Below, in pieces: positions 20,596-33,469 of a stretch of 64,000 nt of DNA. The notes below the pieces were generated by a model. The model saw only the letters and a program-made list of their open reading frames with translations. It did not search any database and was not told where the DNA came from. The stretch lies in NCBI GenBank assembly GCA_021014945.1, contig MU266345.1:1-64000 (forward strand), in the 5' to 3' direction. The DNA comes from Leucogyrophana mollusca (taxonomy: Eukaryota > Basidiomycota > Agaricomycetes > Boletales). How positions within the stretch are numbered: the first letter of the stretch is position 1; each line of letters starts with the position of its first letter. Made by a program: the position numbers and the translations under genes.

Positions 20596-21808
20596 AGACT
20601 AAGCTGCGCACCACGAAACATTGCCAGCTTGAAGTGAGCGTTAGTGCAAAGAGATAGATTGTGCACAACAAGAAGGAGACGATTCGAAGGTTCTGAAGGC
20701 GCTTCTCAAAGGTTCTCACAAGCGACTGAGACAACAGGATACTTGACTGGCGTAAGTTCCCGGACTTGATATAGTTTATAGATTCGAATGTTCTAGCCGT
20801 GGTCCTCATGCATGAAGGGTCGAATCTGCATCGAAACGTGACATTCATTCAAGTCTCCGAATACCTACCGGCACGCCTGGCATTAGAAGGAAATTAACAG
20901 GCTCTAGGGGCTCAGAGATATCGTGGCCTCGAAAAATTCCAATAAATATAACGGTGCCCTGCGATTGGACTCGGTGAGCGCATAACGTTGGTCCAGATCG
21001 CGTCGTACCGACTGACGTTTCTTCAGATTGCATATCTGAGATGCAGAGGAAGCGATTCAGTTGCCTGGCGAGGCGATAACAGCAAAGACGACGTAAAACC
21101 TGACTGGCGCTACAAGCATGGGTCAATGAATCAAAACGTGCTGGTGCAGCATGTTCAGAACGAAATTAACTCAGGGAATCGGTATGCCTTCCGCATCTGC
21201 CGGTGGTAGTATCACAAGCGGTTTGACGAACAACCTTATGATGGGAATACGAATACGTGCGCGAGTGGGAGGCAACGCGATATACCTCTCCACTGGGTCC
21301 TCCGTGTGCACTGATAAGTGTGGGACAGAAGGTCTCTCCGTGGGGATTCATGCGGGTCAAAGGGCTAGTGGGGCCATCAAAGATGTACCGAAACGAGCTG
21401 AGGATTGCGTACAGATAGTGAATGACGAAGCCCACTGAGTGATCGCCGCGGTCATGGTGAATACATGTTAAGCTTCTCTGACGCGCAGAGAAGCCTTCGT
21501 CAAGACAGCAATTCCGCCAATGAAAGATACCGCTCACAGCATTCAAGGGGCCGAAGATCTCATATCTACCTTCGTTGGACAGGCAACACGGTGGAGCATT
21601 GTGGGATGATCGATTGACGAACTGTGGTGGCAGTTCATGTCCAAGAAATTATCATTATTCCACGTGACATTCAAGGGGCCAACCAGTTATCATACTAACT
21701 TTGGAGAAATAATGATGAATTTATTTGTTTCCTCTCATCCCAAACCTCTGGTACCGTCAATCCCCTCGGGCACAGCGACTTGAAACACGGTACGGAGCGC
21801 GATGCACC
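20596..21808. other. unassigned 1.2 kb upstream of WD40 and APN2 genes
   Basis: Minus-strand frames of 90-125 codons are present (20567-20848, 20845-21126 and 21166-21546) and one of them may carry the missing 5' exons of the WD40 gene, but I recognise no motif. The region should also hold the APN2 promoter, since APN2 starts divergently at 21809. Confidence 0.4.
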
Positions 21809-23974
21809 ATGCGTATTCTCTCCTGGAACATTGTAAGTGCCCAATGCAACTGCCTTTCGTTACCCGCGTAGCTGAACAGCGCGTTTTCGCGTCAGAACGG
21901 TGTGAGGACCTTACCTCAATATCACCCGTAAGTGCTCACAAGGCTTCGTCCAGAAATCACTGGAATGCAATGCCCGACCCCAGTTGGAATACATTCAAAT
22001 CGTTTCAAGCCATCCTGGAGCATCTGAGAGCAGACATAATATGCTTTCAAGGTGCGCTTAATTTTGTCGTTGTGCTCACTTGCGATATGACGCGAATGGC
22101 TAAACTGAGGCGTAGAAATGAAGACCTCGCGCACTGCTCTTGAGCGTAACGTTGCTGTGCCCGATACATTTGAGGCCTTCTTTTCCTTCCCTGTCAACAA
22201 GGGAGGGTACAGTGGAGTGGCTATTTACTCAGATACGCGCACCATCACTCCACTCAAGGCAGAGGAAGGCCTTTCCGGAAATCTACAACCCAAGCCTCCT
22301 TTAACTCCGGACGAGCGCATATCGCACTCATACCCGTACGCGCACGAGATTGAACTCCACCCTGATGAGCAAGGAAATACACCCTCTGATCTGGTTGCCC
22401 TGGATGCGGAAGGCCGGAGCCTTGTGGTCGACTTCGGGCTTTTCGTTCTCATCAACGTCTATTGTCCAAACGAGACATCTGATGCACGCCTCCCCTTCAA
22501 AATGAATTACCATTTTATGCTGGGGGAACGCGTCCGGAAACTGATGGATGAAGGCCGCGAGGTTATAGTGGTGGGTGACATAAACATATGTGCCTCGCCG
22601 CTGGATCACTGTGATGGTCACCTAGTGAGCAACGCAGCATATTTCACCGATCATCCAGCTCGTGCGTGGTTCCACAAATGGCTTGCTCCCGCAGGCTGCA
22701 TGACAGATGTGGTACGGCAATTTTGGCCTGATCGGAAAGGCATGTACACCTGTACGACTGCCACTTCCATTGCTGCTGTCGCCCTGAACTTGACAAATAA
22801 TCTCTGACTCAGGCTGGAACACCAAAATATCGGCTCGCGAGACGAACTACGGGACGCGGGTCGATTACATTTTGGTTACTCCCGGGATGCTCCCGTGGAT
22901 CAAAAACGGAGACATCCTGCCTTCATTGAAGGGCTCGGATCACTGCCCAATATATATTGATCTCCACGACGAGATTACAACCGAGGCTGGTGTGAAGCTG
23001 GCTCTTCGGGATGTCATGCCGCTCGATGACACTCGGAAGAGTCCTCCCCGCCTAGCAGCTAAACACTGGGAGGAATATTCTGGGAAACAAACTCTACTTT
23101 CTACCTTTTTTGGCAAAGGTGGAAGGGCCACGTCGACAGTTGATAGTTCACCCACACCACCGCTGAATACCTCCCTAGCCGATTTGCAGCCAGTACCCGC
23201 CGCTACGGAGTTATCCAAACCTGTGCAGACGAACCGCGCAATGCCCCCAGATACTCCCACTGCTCCATCGGGCTCCCCTCCACCTCCCACTTCTCAGCCA
23301 ACTCCATCCCCCGCGACCCAAAGCTCGATGACCTCATCGGCATCTCCAAGTCAAAAGCGTAAAACGACGACGGAACTATCCTCTTCTACTGGAAAGTCTG
23401 CTAAGAAGCTAAAGAAGGGGCAAAGCAAACTGTCGACGTTTTTTGCTCAGCCGACCGCATCGAGCGCTAGTACATCTGGCCTCGGTGACTCTGCCACTTT
23501 GACGCCGGACAACCACCTAGACGCCGACTACCAGCTAGCGATCCGACTATCCGCATCGGAAGAAAACGCGATAACGCAGAGCACCCAGTCGGCATCTTCG
23601 TCCACCCAGAGCAAAGCCGCTTGGTCGCAGCTTATGGCTCGAGTCCAGCCCCCAAATTGTACCGTCCACGGGGAACCGGCAAAGGAATACACCGTGAACA
23701 AGCCTGGTCCGAACAAGGGGAAGACTTTCTTTCTCTGTTCTCGGTCCGTACTTTGCTCTTATCTACCGCCTTGCGTTTGATTGACGTCTTATGGTGTGAT
23801 GTGACTAGTCCCGTCGGGCCCGGATATGATAAGGGCAAAGGAGAACGCCTACGAGAAGAAGTCGACCATCAATATCGCTGCAACTTCTTCAAGTGGACAA
23901 GTGACGTCAAGCGTGGTACTCTGAGCGAAAAACAAACATCGGCATCGTTATCGGCATCGTCGAAACGGCGTTGA
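21809..23974 (+). CDS. APN2: AP endonuclease 2 (exonuclease III family)
   Basis: Apn2 cleaves abasic sites and has 3' phosphodiesterase/exonuclease activity in nuclear base-excision repair. The ATG at 21809 opens MRILSWNI-NGVRTLP across a first intron. Catalytic blocks are intact: metal-binding Glu in ICFQEMKTSR, VINVYCPNE-like INVYCPNETSD, VVGDINICASPLDHCDG, RVDYILVTPG and GSDHCPIYID. After the EEP domain come two PIP-box-like motifs (QTLLSTFF near 23089-23112, QSKLSTFF near 23422-23445) for PCNA binding, and a C-terminal GRF zinc finger: CTVHGEPAKEYTVNKPGPNK, GKTFFLCSRPVGP, YRCNFFKW. Introns keep frame, including one between TYT and CWNTKIS. Length, about 615 residues, fits the family. Adjacent to APN2 I see no mating-type gene, unlike in ascomycetes. 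Confidence 0.95.
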
Positions 23975-24160
23975 CGAACGTTGGACTTTTGGACCCTTAC
24001 CATCCCACTGTATATTCTTCGCAATACTCACCGCTGCTACGTGTATTTTACTTATACCGATATTTTGCCAAGTGCCACGCAACATGCAACATAATACAGC
24101 TTATGAAAACAAATAGAAAGCTCGCAAGAAACCAGTTACCCCGCGTTCACAAGCATGAGA

Positions 24161-26654
24161 TCAACTCGAGGCTCGAATTTGCTTTTTCGCTGTTCCAATG
24201 GTCGTGTTGTTGACCTGCAAGCGGATAAGCGTGGACCTGTCAAAGAAGGATGGATGATAGTACCTTTGTTGCGAAGCGTAGTGAGGTGAGTGATTCGTTC
24301 AAGTGGGCAGCCAAAGGCGACAGGTTCAGAATCATCTTCGCGGGAAGGAAGGGTCAGATCAAGGGACAATCACCAGGCTGGAACATATAAGACGCACGAG
24401 TGTCTTCGAATTTCCACTCAATGAATTTTGAAGCAAATAGGTCAACTATAAACAAGGTTAGATTCTGTTCGATGTGCATCAGGAAGTTGATCCATGAGAT
24501 CGTCACCTTGGAGTTCCTATACGGGATGTGCTTCTCGCCTTTCTCACTCTTTTCACCTAAAGCGGCTATCACGTCTCCCAAGGCACTCAGACTGCGGTTG
24601 ATGTTCTGTGTCTCCTTCAGCCTTTCCTTATCGCCAGCCGCGCCGCTCGAGTTCAGTCGCTCACTCCCAGCAAGGTCGACCAGGTTCAAGCTCCCTTCAC
24701 ACTGTTCGCTTGTGTGCTCATTCGTGCCGGTGATCCGAAGCGTAAACACCGAATGAGACCGCGAAGAGCGCTCATTCATCAGGGTCGCGGCTACAGTCCG
24801 CCGCGAATTCGCCAGCTTGAGAATTGAGCTGACTTCCGAGGGTGAGTGCAGGCGGACAACGTTCACGTCCGTAACGCGGGTCCCGTTCTTATCGTGCTTG
24901 ATTTCGTGCTTCTTCTTATCGAATTCGCCTTTACCGAGGAGATCGTTGATCGTCTCGTTGTACTGGTGCAAAACACGCGTCAGCCGCGCGCAGTACAACA
25001 TGATAAGCATAAGCACTGACAATTTCTAAGAACTGGCCTTCCATTTTGTATTCCCAGCCTTTACTCCGCAGGTCTTCAGCGACTCTGAAAACTTGGTTTA
25101 CTGCACGGGGAATCATGCCGCATGTTGCTTCTGTCTATCGTGGGTGTATCAGTGAGGGCTTTCTGCGAAAGTGCGAACTAGACCTACGGATCCACCTTCC
25201 ATCGTAAACGACTTTCCGGAACCCGTCTGGCCATAAGCGAATATGCAGACATTGTAGCCGTCGATGCAGCTCTGTGCGAGATGTGAAATCTCTTCAAAGA
25301 CATCACTCTGAGAAGACTCTGGTTCGAATACCTATGGTCCGAGTGCATAAGATCTTAGCTTGATCCTCCGCAGTCGGGAACTTACCCGATCGAAACCAAA
25401 GTTGTACACCTCCTTTCTCTCTTGCCCCATTGCACTTGAGCTCGACGAAGAAAGCACGATCTCCTTATGGTCTCTCTTGTCCGGGTACGCAATATCCGCT
25501 CCTGAGTCCACCGGTTCGTCTGGTGTCGGACTACTGCCATTCGACGAGTTTCCTGACCGCACAAGGCCACTCGATGACGATGATGGTGATGCGTCCGATG
25601 GGAGTATAGGCCGAACACGACAAAACACGCGAATGTTCCCCTTGAGTTCCTGCACCAAATTGTGCAGTTTCCTTCTCACACTTTCCCCCTCCCGGACCTC
25701 CTGCTCCAATTCCGCTATCCGCCTGCGTGAGTCCTCGAGGTCCAGTCCCCGCTGAGATATCACTGATGTCCCCGCATCGAGTTGTGCCTGCAAAGCGGCC
25801 CTCTCAGCCTGTAGTGCGCTTATTTGGGCGCTCAAGCTGATATGCGCCGTTGACTGGTGTGACACGGTCGCCTTGAGCGATGACACCGTCTCTCTCTCCC
25901 GCTCGAGGTCCCCCCGCACCAACCTCAGCTCCTCACCCAGTTCTCTAACCTCCCTCGCCTTTTGCTTTACATCCATCTCCAGATCCATCACCTCCCGCGA
26001 ATGCCTCATCCGAAGCTTATCAATTTCATCGCTCGCGCTCACCAACTCCCGCCGCTTATTCAGCTCCTGCGACTTCGCAGCCGCAAGCTCGAGCGACAGC
26101 GCGCGGTGATTCGCCTCGAGCTCGGCGACCTTTGCGCGCTCAGCATCCATGGCCTGCGCGAGCTTGGCGGCGTTAGCCTGCTGAGCAGACTCGATCGAGG
26201 CAACTTGGTGCTGCAAATCACGGAACTGTTTCCCATCGGGGCCGCTCGTTGTTGTCCGTGGGGGGCCAGACCCCGAGGCGACGCGTGCGGTCGGGCGCAC
26301 GGCGGCTTGTTTTGGGGGTGCGCTCGTTGCGCGGGTCGCCCGCCGTGTCATTGAGGTTGATAATTTCGGGTCGGGCTTCGTGAGGCGCTGGGGCCCGGAA
26401 GATGGTGGCTTCGACACAGCAGCGGGTCGATTCAGTGCCCCACGCGAGGCAGCCAGCGGGCGCTGGCTTGCGCTCGTGCCGATAGCTGGTAACTTGCGCG
26501 GCTGATCCTGCGCCTCGAGGTCTTCCTCCTCGCTTGTGAGCTTCCGCTTGTTCATCCCCGTTGTGAGTGTGGCGGCTATCGAGGGGACGACGTCGTTGTA
26601 AGAGTATGGTTCTGGAGAAGAACTATGGACTTGAAGGCGTGGTAAGCGCGACAT
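24161..26654 (-). CDS. KAR3: kinesin-14 (Kar3/KlpA-type) C-terminal motor
   Basis: This is a minus-end-directed microtubule motor for spindle assembly and nuclear movement. Residues 1-150 are basic and Ser/Pro-rich. A coiled coil of about 180 residues follows ([20 protein letters not shown] to [14 protein letters not shown]). The kinesin-14 neck and motor begin [14 protein letters not shown]. The motor holds the P-loop [16 protein letters not shown] (about 25190-25240), switch [12 protein letters not shown], switch [12 protein letters not shown], and the end [16 protein letters not shown] then [20 protein letters not shown] and [13 protein letters not shown]. The final exons need three introns; the last joins FATK to VNNT. 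The stop is TGA 24163-24161. The whole gene looks intact. The assignment to kinesin-14 rests on C-terminal motor position and the neck sequence. Confidence 0.93.
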
Positions 26655-26815
26655 TACGGAAATTGTGTGCGCTTGTAAGGGAAAAGTGGCACCGCGAAAA
26701 ACGAACTAAACTTGGAGACGCGTCGTGCCACGTGATCGAGTGTGGTGTGTTAAATGTCGAGTTAGGTTAGGGTTAACGAAAATAATATCTAATGCTATGC
26801 CTATGACACCTGACG

Positions 26816-29184
26816 TTATAGACACATCGACGAGAGCAACCCCTTCCACACGAAATCTCTCGCATTCCCGCTCGCCTCGCTATACTTGGCCAGGAACAGT
26901 TCGTCATTCGCAACTAGCACAAACCCATGAGTTTTCGATCTGGTTCTAGACGGACAAAGGGGGAAAGCTGGAATCAACACCCACCAGATGGTATTGCCTT
27001 ATCCTTCATCCACACCTCGAACAAGGACGCCGCCTCATCGACGCTCAAGCTATCGGGCACCGATAGGCGCTCCAGGCCCTTCGTATACTCCGCGAGCTCC
27101 GCAGAACGCTTCACGTACGGCCCGGCGTGCCGCTCGTGCGGGATGTCCAACGCCTCCCGGAGCTCCAGCGGGAGCTGGAAGGTTGTGTCCGAGGAGGAGA
27201 GTGCGCCGAGGACTGCACCACGCGCCTATCCAAGGGTAAGGTAAATGAAGGTCAAGAGTAAGAGAAGACAAGGCAAAGGGGACGCATGGGAATGAGGACT
27301 CACGAAGGACTTTTGGCCACTAGCGTACTCGAGGAGAAGACGCGGCATGGAGAGGTGGTAGGACTTGATAGCGGAGAAATGCGCGTCGCGATACGTGCTC
27401 TTGCAATAAAGCGCCTGGAAATCGTCGATCGCGAGCAACACCGGGCGCCTGAACACAAGGGAACCACACACATCAGCCCGGCTTCATACACCTCAGTAAT
27501 CCCCAGCCCAAACCCAACACACCACAACAAACAAAGAAAAAACAAACACTCACGTCGTCTGCCTCCCTAGCTCTTCCAACACCGCGCTCAGCACTGTCGG
27601 CGCAACACTCTGGTCCCGCAGCCCGATGTCAATCAGCTCCACTAGCGGCGTCCCCTTGGGCACCTCATCGCGCCTCCCCACCTCCACCTCCCCCTGCGTA
27701 ACGAGCCCCTCGAGCCCCGCGCGGTTCACCGCGAGGAAGCGCTGCAGCGTCTGGTACGCGAAGACGGGCTGGAGATACGTGCGCGTGCGCATGTCGTAGG
27801 TGTATGTCGTGGTCGAGTTGACGAGGTTGATGGCTATGGGGGTGGGGTGCATTAATCACTGATCCTAATAAAGGAGAGGGGAGGGAAAAGACGAGACGAG
27901 ACTTACCCCGCGGGATATACATAACCAGCCAGTCCCTCGCCATGCAGTACTGTAACGCCTGGAGGAGCAAAAAGCTCTTCCCACACCCCGGCGCCCCCGC
28001 TACACACACCCAATTCAAGCATCAGTAAACCACATTAACGTCAATTGAATATGAAGAAAGGGAAGAGCAACTGACTGAACACAACCCTCGTCTCCGCGCT
28101 CGGGCGCTCCGCAGCCGCGTCGAGCTTGTTCACGGCGTCGATTGTCACACCCCGGATGACGGAGCACGGATTCGAGAGCAGGCGGAACTGCACAGATATC
28201 GTTAGCGTGTGGTATTTCATACGTCCACCCCAGCCAAGGGGGGACGGCGGGGACCGGGGGCGGAATAATAACGGGGGACGGAGAGACAAGCAAGGACGAC
28301 AAGACGTACCTCCACGAGCATATTCCTCGGCAGCCCAAACGCCCGGAAGGGGTCCTTGTCGTTGTGCGGGAACTTGAGCGCCTGCGCCTCCATCGCACTC
28401 GTCAGGGTTTCCTGTCGGCGTGTAAAGGAGAGTCATGATGAGCATAAGTATGAGTGTGATTGCGATGAGGCTGCTGTATACGTGTATACAGTGCGACTAG
28501 GCCACGGTACACTACGTACACAGCGAGGAAATGTGACGACATACCGGGTGGAACGTCTGGAGCGCCTGCAGCTGGTTGACACGGTCGCTCTCGAACAGCG
28601 GGTGCGTGAGCTGCGCGGGCGGCATCGGCTGGAAGGCCTAGAGGATATGATACACAAGTCAGCTTCCGGTGTCGATCCAAATTCCAGCCAAGTTTCGGTC
28701 CGAGCGCAGCGCACGAACGGGGCTTTCGAATTACTCGGTGCTCCCCAAGGAATAACGAGACAGTAAGAAACACGCACGGAGAGCTTCTTCTCGCGCTTCA
28801 TCGGCGTTTTCGCCGCGCCTTCGCCTTTCTTGCCTTTGAACCCCGGGGCTGGTTAGGATTGGCGTTGGGGCAGACGGTCGGCATTTGGCGGCGGACGGAG
28901 GTGTTGGCGGGGGCGTAAACGTAAGATTAACGAAGGCGTAGGGTTGGCGGCGCAGGCGGAGACATTCAACATTCAGCATTGAACCTCCCCCACACAGCTA
29001 GACAGCACTCACAATTAGCCTTTTTTACGGGGGCGCTCTTCTTCGGGGCTGCATAGCTGCGTGTCTGGATTAGCGTAGCAGGAGTCTTAGAGGTCGACGC
29101 GGTGAGGCTGGACGCGGAGAGGGCGAGCTGGGACGCAACAGAGCGCGAAGCCCGCCTGCAGCAAATCGTCGACAGCGTAGACAT
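26816..29184 (-). CDS. RSM23: mitochondrial small-subunit ribosomal protein mS29 (DAP3 family)
   Basis: mS29 is a GTP-binding protein of the mitochondrial small ribosomal subunit. The N-terminus (MSTLSTICCRRASRSVASQL...) is Arg/Ser-rich, as expected of a mitochondrial presequence. Downstream exons encode FQPMPPAQLTHPLFESDRVN, FRAFGLPRNMLVEF, then the P-loop AGAPGCGKSFLLLQALQYC, WLVMYIPR, NSTTTYTYD and LLAIDDFQALYCKSTYRD (Walker-B-like). The C-terminal part reads LPLELREALDIPHERHAGPY, LFEVWMKDKA and finally LFLAKYSEASGNARDFVWKG with stop TAA 26818-26816. The last exon is easily missed, because the preceding frame remains open into the intron to a TGA at 26976. The typical fungal length is reached. 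Eight or so introns are needed; most borders are clear. Confidence 0.9.
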
Positions 29185-32100
29185 CGACTTCGACCTGGCT
29201 TTAGCGGTCCTTCAATGAATAATTTCAGACCTGTTGCGCAAAAACCAAGGAAGCAGAATCCAAGTATATTTTTTTCTGGAGTTACTGTCCAAATATGGGA
29301 AGTGGGTCACCTTAGCAAATATCGTATACCGCGAACTATCGGCAGCTTATCCAAACATAAAAAGCAAATGAGTAGCTAGAGAACAATCTGGGGAATACGT
29401 CCATGTAGTTTTTACATTTTTATGATGAGTCTGTGTGATACTATGAATATTCTGCGGCCGGAGGTCAGAATTGGCCAAAAACCAGGGAAACAGGTCACTG
29501 CCAAATTTGGCGGGTGGCTATGCTCAGCTGAACTCAGTCCTCAAGGTCCCGACCACCCTTGAGCAACATCGGCGAGGCTCATATGATGGAAACACGATAG
29601 GAAAAAAAACCGCCTGGTCGGGATGATTCTAAAACACTGTGAGAACATAAATTCAGCAGCGCATAATATTTTGGTGTGATCTGGATGTGAAAAACAAAAA
29701 TTGAGCGAAGTATCCAAAATTTGCATACAGTGCAGATAAGATGGTGCTCGAAGATGTTCCAGTGCCCGAAAAAATGAAATAAAATTAGGCACATACTTGA
29801 GATATTCCCCTTTCAGCGCCGAGATAGCACAAAGATAATGTGCGATGGAGGGAGCTCGAAAGGGAGCCAAAGGTGTCTGCAAACAGTAGAAGGATGAGAA
29901 GGAGATTGCAGCAGAATTGTTTGCTGATTGTGAGGGTTCAAATTGGTTTCGTAGGTCCGGGTATGGACCTGGGCGCGCATAAGACCACGGGGTCTCGAAG
30001 CTACCGTTTTTTGAGCTGTGAGCATTCAGTTTTCATGGAGGGGAAACAGAAACATTCTCGATACCTTAACACTGTGGCCAAATCTGGCCATCTGGTGGTG
30101 ATCAGGCAACTCATTTCGACCATATCTCAATCAGTCCTGGACGGTTTTTCTCAAATCTTGGAATAAGTATTAGCTGGGATAAATAGATCTGGATTCCATC
30201 GCGAAAAGCAGGTCTCAGTGACCTGGTTGAGCAGGAGGGGCAGAGTGACCCGTTAGTGGGTGTGACCCGTTGCTGACTAATGGACAGTAGCTGTCACGTG
30301 AGTTTAGCCGCGTGCTCAGTTCGGAACCCTAACCTGAGGGAGCGGTTATTCGATTGATTGTCACTCAAGTCTTCTTTTTCTCCAAGGACAGTACGATCAC
30401 CAAGAATTTTGCATTTCATGTCGAGTCTCTTACCATCTATCATTTCCCTGACGGACGTATCTCCCGGGATTTAGGTTTGGTTAATAACCTAGGACGATCC
30501 ACGTTCAATTCACGCCCCCGATGGTTTGGTCTTAGCACCGGCTTCCAGTGTATTGCAAAACGATAGACGTTTTTTGGTCCGAGTCCACCCTACTTCGCCT
30601 GCCTATTCGGTGGTACCCTGCCAGACACATTGGCTAACTCATATTAAGATAGACATCCGCCGATATCCCCTTGTACTGACGATGTCGGCTTCCATGTCAT
30701 CCAAAGACGTTGCACGTGCCATTCAAATCGGTCACCGTGTTCTGCCACCGGAAAGAGACAGGTGAGGGCAAATGAGCGACCTCATGATTCACCTATGAAA
30801 TATGTTTTCCAGGATCCGATCACCTTGTGCAGAGCGAGTCCAGTGATGGAATCGAGCGCGAACAGCAGGTGCTTTCGGGTTCAGTTGTCGTTGAGAAGGA
30901 ACGTCTGTCTTCGTTCGACATCTCGGTCTAACTACGGAGACTAGCGTCCGAGTCGGCAGCAGAAATGGTGCGGCATATTCGGTCCACGGCTGTCCTTGCA
31001 TATTATACGAGAAGTATACGAGAGCCAGTGTGCACAACCCGATAGCGCACGGTCCGGGCGGCGTGAAAGAACTTTCAAGTCCTGTACTGTTTAACCATCG
31101 ATCGCGTCTCTGACCTCGGTTCGCTTTTTATTCTTTGATGGTTTCTCTGCCAAGCTCAATTGACCTCCATCGTGATTACAGGAAAGCGGCTCGTCCTCGA
31201 AGGTCCTGTCCGGCCATAGGCTTCTCGGTCGCCTCGTCGAATCACCCGCGACCGGACACTCGACGGTACTATCAAAGACGAAGCTGTGTGTCTTGGTGCC
31301 GCACCATGAGCTTGTCGAGGAAGGGCTCATTCGACCCTCGGGGCGGAGTTATGGATCATACGCGACTCGATGGTATATCACCACAGGTGCGTATGTAGCA
31401 ACTATGCCATTCCGTCTTCCCACAACAGCCGTGATTTTTGGAGACCAAATCATAGTCGGGTAAGTGCTCCCTCGGGTCCCGTCAACTCGATCCCCAGCAC
31501 GATCCTAACGCATGGCGTCCCCAGATACGTATGGCTGTACGCAGGCCATCGGCGGATCTGCCTTCCGAGACCAGCGTAGGGGGCAGCACCGGTGATTGCG
31601 CGACTCGTGTTTCTGGCGGGCGCAGACGTCGGAGGTCGGAGCTGCGAGGGGCGGTGCGGCCGTGGTGTAAAACCTGCGACGTACCCTTTCCTCGAGGACC
31701 TTATCTTGATACGCGGGCCTGGAGCGTTTTGACGTAACTGAGCAGCCTGGGGTTCCCGGCGCAGATATGCTTGCGGGAGCGAACAAACTTATGTAGTCGG
31801 GGTTCTGGCTGTTCAGTACGATCCACATATTACGCAGCCCCGTGAGCGTGCGGCAATATGAAACAGCGCAGCGAGCTCCTGCCGTCGATTACAGACGATC
31901 GCCTCGAACCGTGACCACTTCAGAAGGTAGCGCCGCCCGACAGTAAGTAGCACATCTAAGTTGGGAATGAAAATGGAAGTCGAGCCAAGTTGAAGTATTG
32001 ATCTCATTCTCAGGTCCGGAGCTGGACCTAGGATCCCTAATTATAATAACCCTGAAGTCACCTCGATCGGATCATGTCCCACTGGGCCAGACACGATCGA

Positions 32101-32349
32101 GGGCGACGATCACATATCCTGCCAATTTGCCACAAAGACGAATGGAAGACCCGCACACGCACTGGTTTTCATAGCTTTCGCGGGGTCTGGCTTGGATTTG
32201 GATTTGGATTTTCATGCGAGTATATATGCATGCATGCGGCTCATATGACATACGAATACGAATACGTATTGGGGGTGCAGGGCGCAGGGTGCGTGCTGCG
32301 GCGAGGTAGGTAGGTAGGTAGGTACAGCGCAGGCGCAAGCGCAATCTAA
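29185..32349. other. 3.2 kb without a confident gene inside the housekeeping block
   Basis: AT-richer than its flanks. Frames of 60-115 codons exist on both strands, and 31181-31460 has a longer plus frame (ELVEEGLIRPSGRSYG) without a known motif. A short ATG frame at 30681 (MSASMSSKDVARAIQIGHRV) followed by a GTGAGG donor may be an exon, but no acceptor keeps a long frame. This may be relic mobile DNA or a decayed gene. Confidence 0.4.
32305..32324. repeat. (GGTA)5 microsatellite
   Basis: Five perfect GGTA units lie directly 3' of the eL33 stop codon (in the gene's 3' untranslated side). Such a tract could be length-variable between strains. Confidence 0.8.
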
Positions 32350-33374
32350 TCAGATCGTCGATGGGTAGAGCATCTGTGTACGTAGGGCGGAGTGTGCGTT
32401 GAGCGAGAAGGGCGTGTGGAGTGAGACGAAGAGCATCGTCAAGGGAGTGAATAGAAGAGCGGGAGGAAAAGAAAGGAGCGTCAGTCAGCATAGATGGACC
32501 AAGGGAAGGGGGGCGGGACGTACGACGCGGACGCTTGCACCGAATGCGCGTGGGGGGAGGTTCGACCTGAATTTTGATTTGACGACGCCAGAGGATCCGT
32601 GGGGACGGGTGACGCGGCTGTACATACACAGGTGAGAGGTCGAGGGCGAGATAAGTGGGACACGTTAGGGTGAAATTAGCAGGACGCAATGGGGCGATGA
32701 ACAGCAACAGGACACGTTAGGGCGAGACAAGTAGGACAGGCCGGCGTACGCACCCCCAGATTACGCGGATTTTCGAGCCCTGTACTTCCCGCTTCGCCTT
32801 GTAGACGTATGCTACCCGCTGTGAGGGGGGTCAAGATAAACGTTAGCTCCGATCAAGAACGGAGGGGTGGGAAGGAAATGCGGGAATGCGATGGGAGAGG
32901 AGAATTGTACGCAAAGAGAGAGATAGTAAAACAGGAGGAAACGAAAGCTAAAGACAGACGGTCCAAAACACACCTTGCCGAGATAAAACTGGGCGTCCTC
33001 CTTCGTCGCGACGCCCTCGATCTGGAGGAGGGAAGTGTTGGGGCGGGAGTTGCGCTTGGCGCGCTTGTGGCCGAGAACGCGGCCCTTGGTGTAGAGTCTG
33101 TAGTCAAGTGTTCAGCGGTCGATTCCGATGCCAGTTCGATAGCACCACGGGGAAAGATGGGGCGCATACGCCGAGCGCTATCCACCGCATCGAGTTACCA
33201 CCCAACCCGAGCTGCATCCACCAAACTCAAGCGCCATCCATCCGCCCGAAAGTACAGCTGCATCCACCGAACCCCAGCCGCATCCACCCAACCAACGACG
33301 CTCCATCCATTCTTCCCGGCTCTAACACAGCCCGCACAGCGCAAGGAACGCGAAGCTCACCTTGTCGAGCCCAT
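32350..33374 (-). CDS. RPL33: 60S ribosomal protein eL33 (RPL33/L35a)
   Basis: Five exons: 33374-33361 (14 nt, ATGGGCTCGACAAG), 33097-32974, 32818-32754, 32617-32524 and 32373-32350 (MLYPSTI then TGA). Read together they give [80 protein letters not shown] and [20 protein letters not shown], a full-length eL33 of about 106 residues with every conserved block. The first exon is very small and its intron is long for this genome (263 nt) and repetitive. Another intron is 155 nt. Introns of ribosomal-protein genes often carry snoRNAs, but I see no clear C/D or H/ACA boxes. Function in the large ribosomal subunit follows from the family. Confidence 0.95.
33180..33320. repeat. imperfect CATCCACC(C/G)AA repeats inside eL33 intron 1
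   Basis: The first intron of eL33 holds several imperfect units of about 25-32 nt with GCATCCACC(C/A/G)AAC and CCAGC/CGAGC cores (33188-33300). On the coding strand the repeat is rich in GGATG and TTGGGT. It lies in an intron of a highly expressed gene and may be recently expanded. Confidence 0.5.
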
Positions 33375-33469
33375 TTTGCCGTGTAGATGCGTTGAGGTCG
33401 TTGGTCTTGAGGATGGATGACTCTGAGTGCGGAGGCGTGACAAGTCACCCTTGTCACGCCATCACCTCC

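Noticed and set aside
21809..23974. APN2 as a marker of a mating-type locus
   Set aside because: That linkage (APN2-MAT-SLA2) belongs to ascomycetes. No homeodomain, HMG or pheromone-receptor gene is present here.
30681..30960. Small two-exon gene starting MSASMSSKDVARAI
   Set aside because: The clear donor is in phase 2 but neither acceptor gives a long or recognisable second exon. It was left as unassigned.
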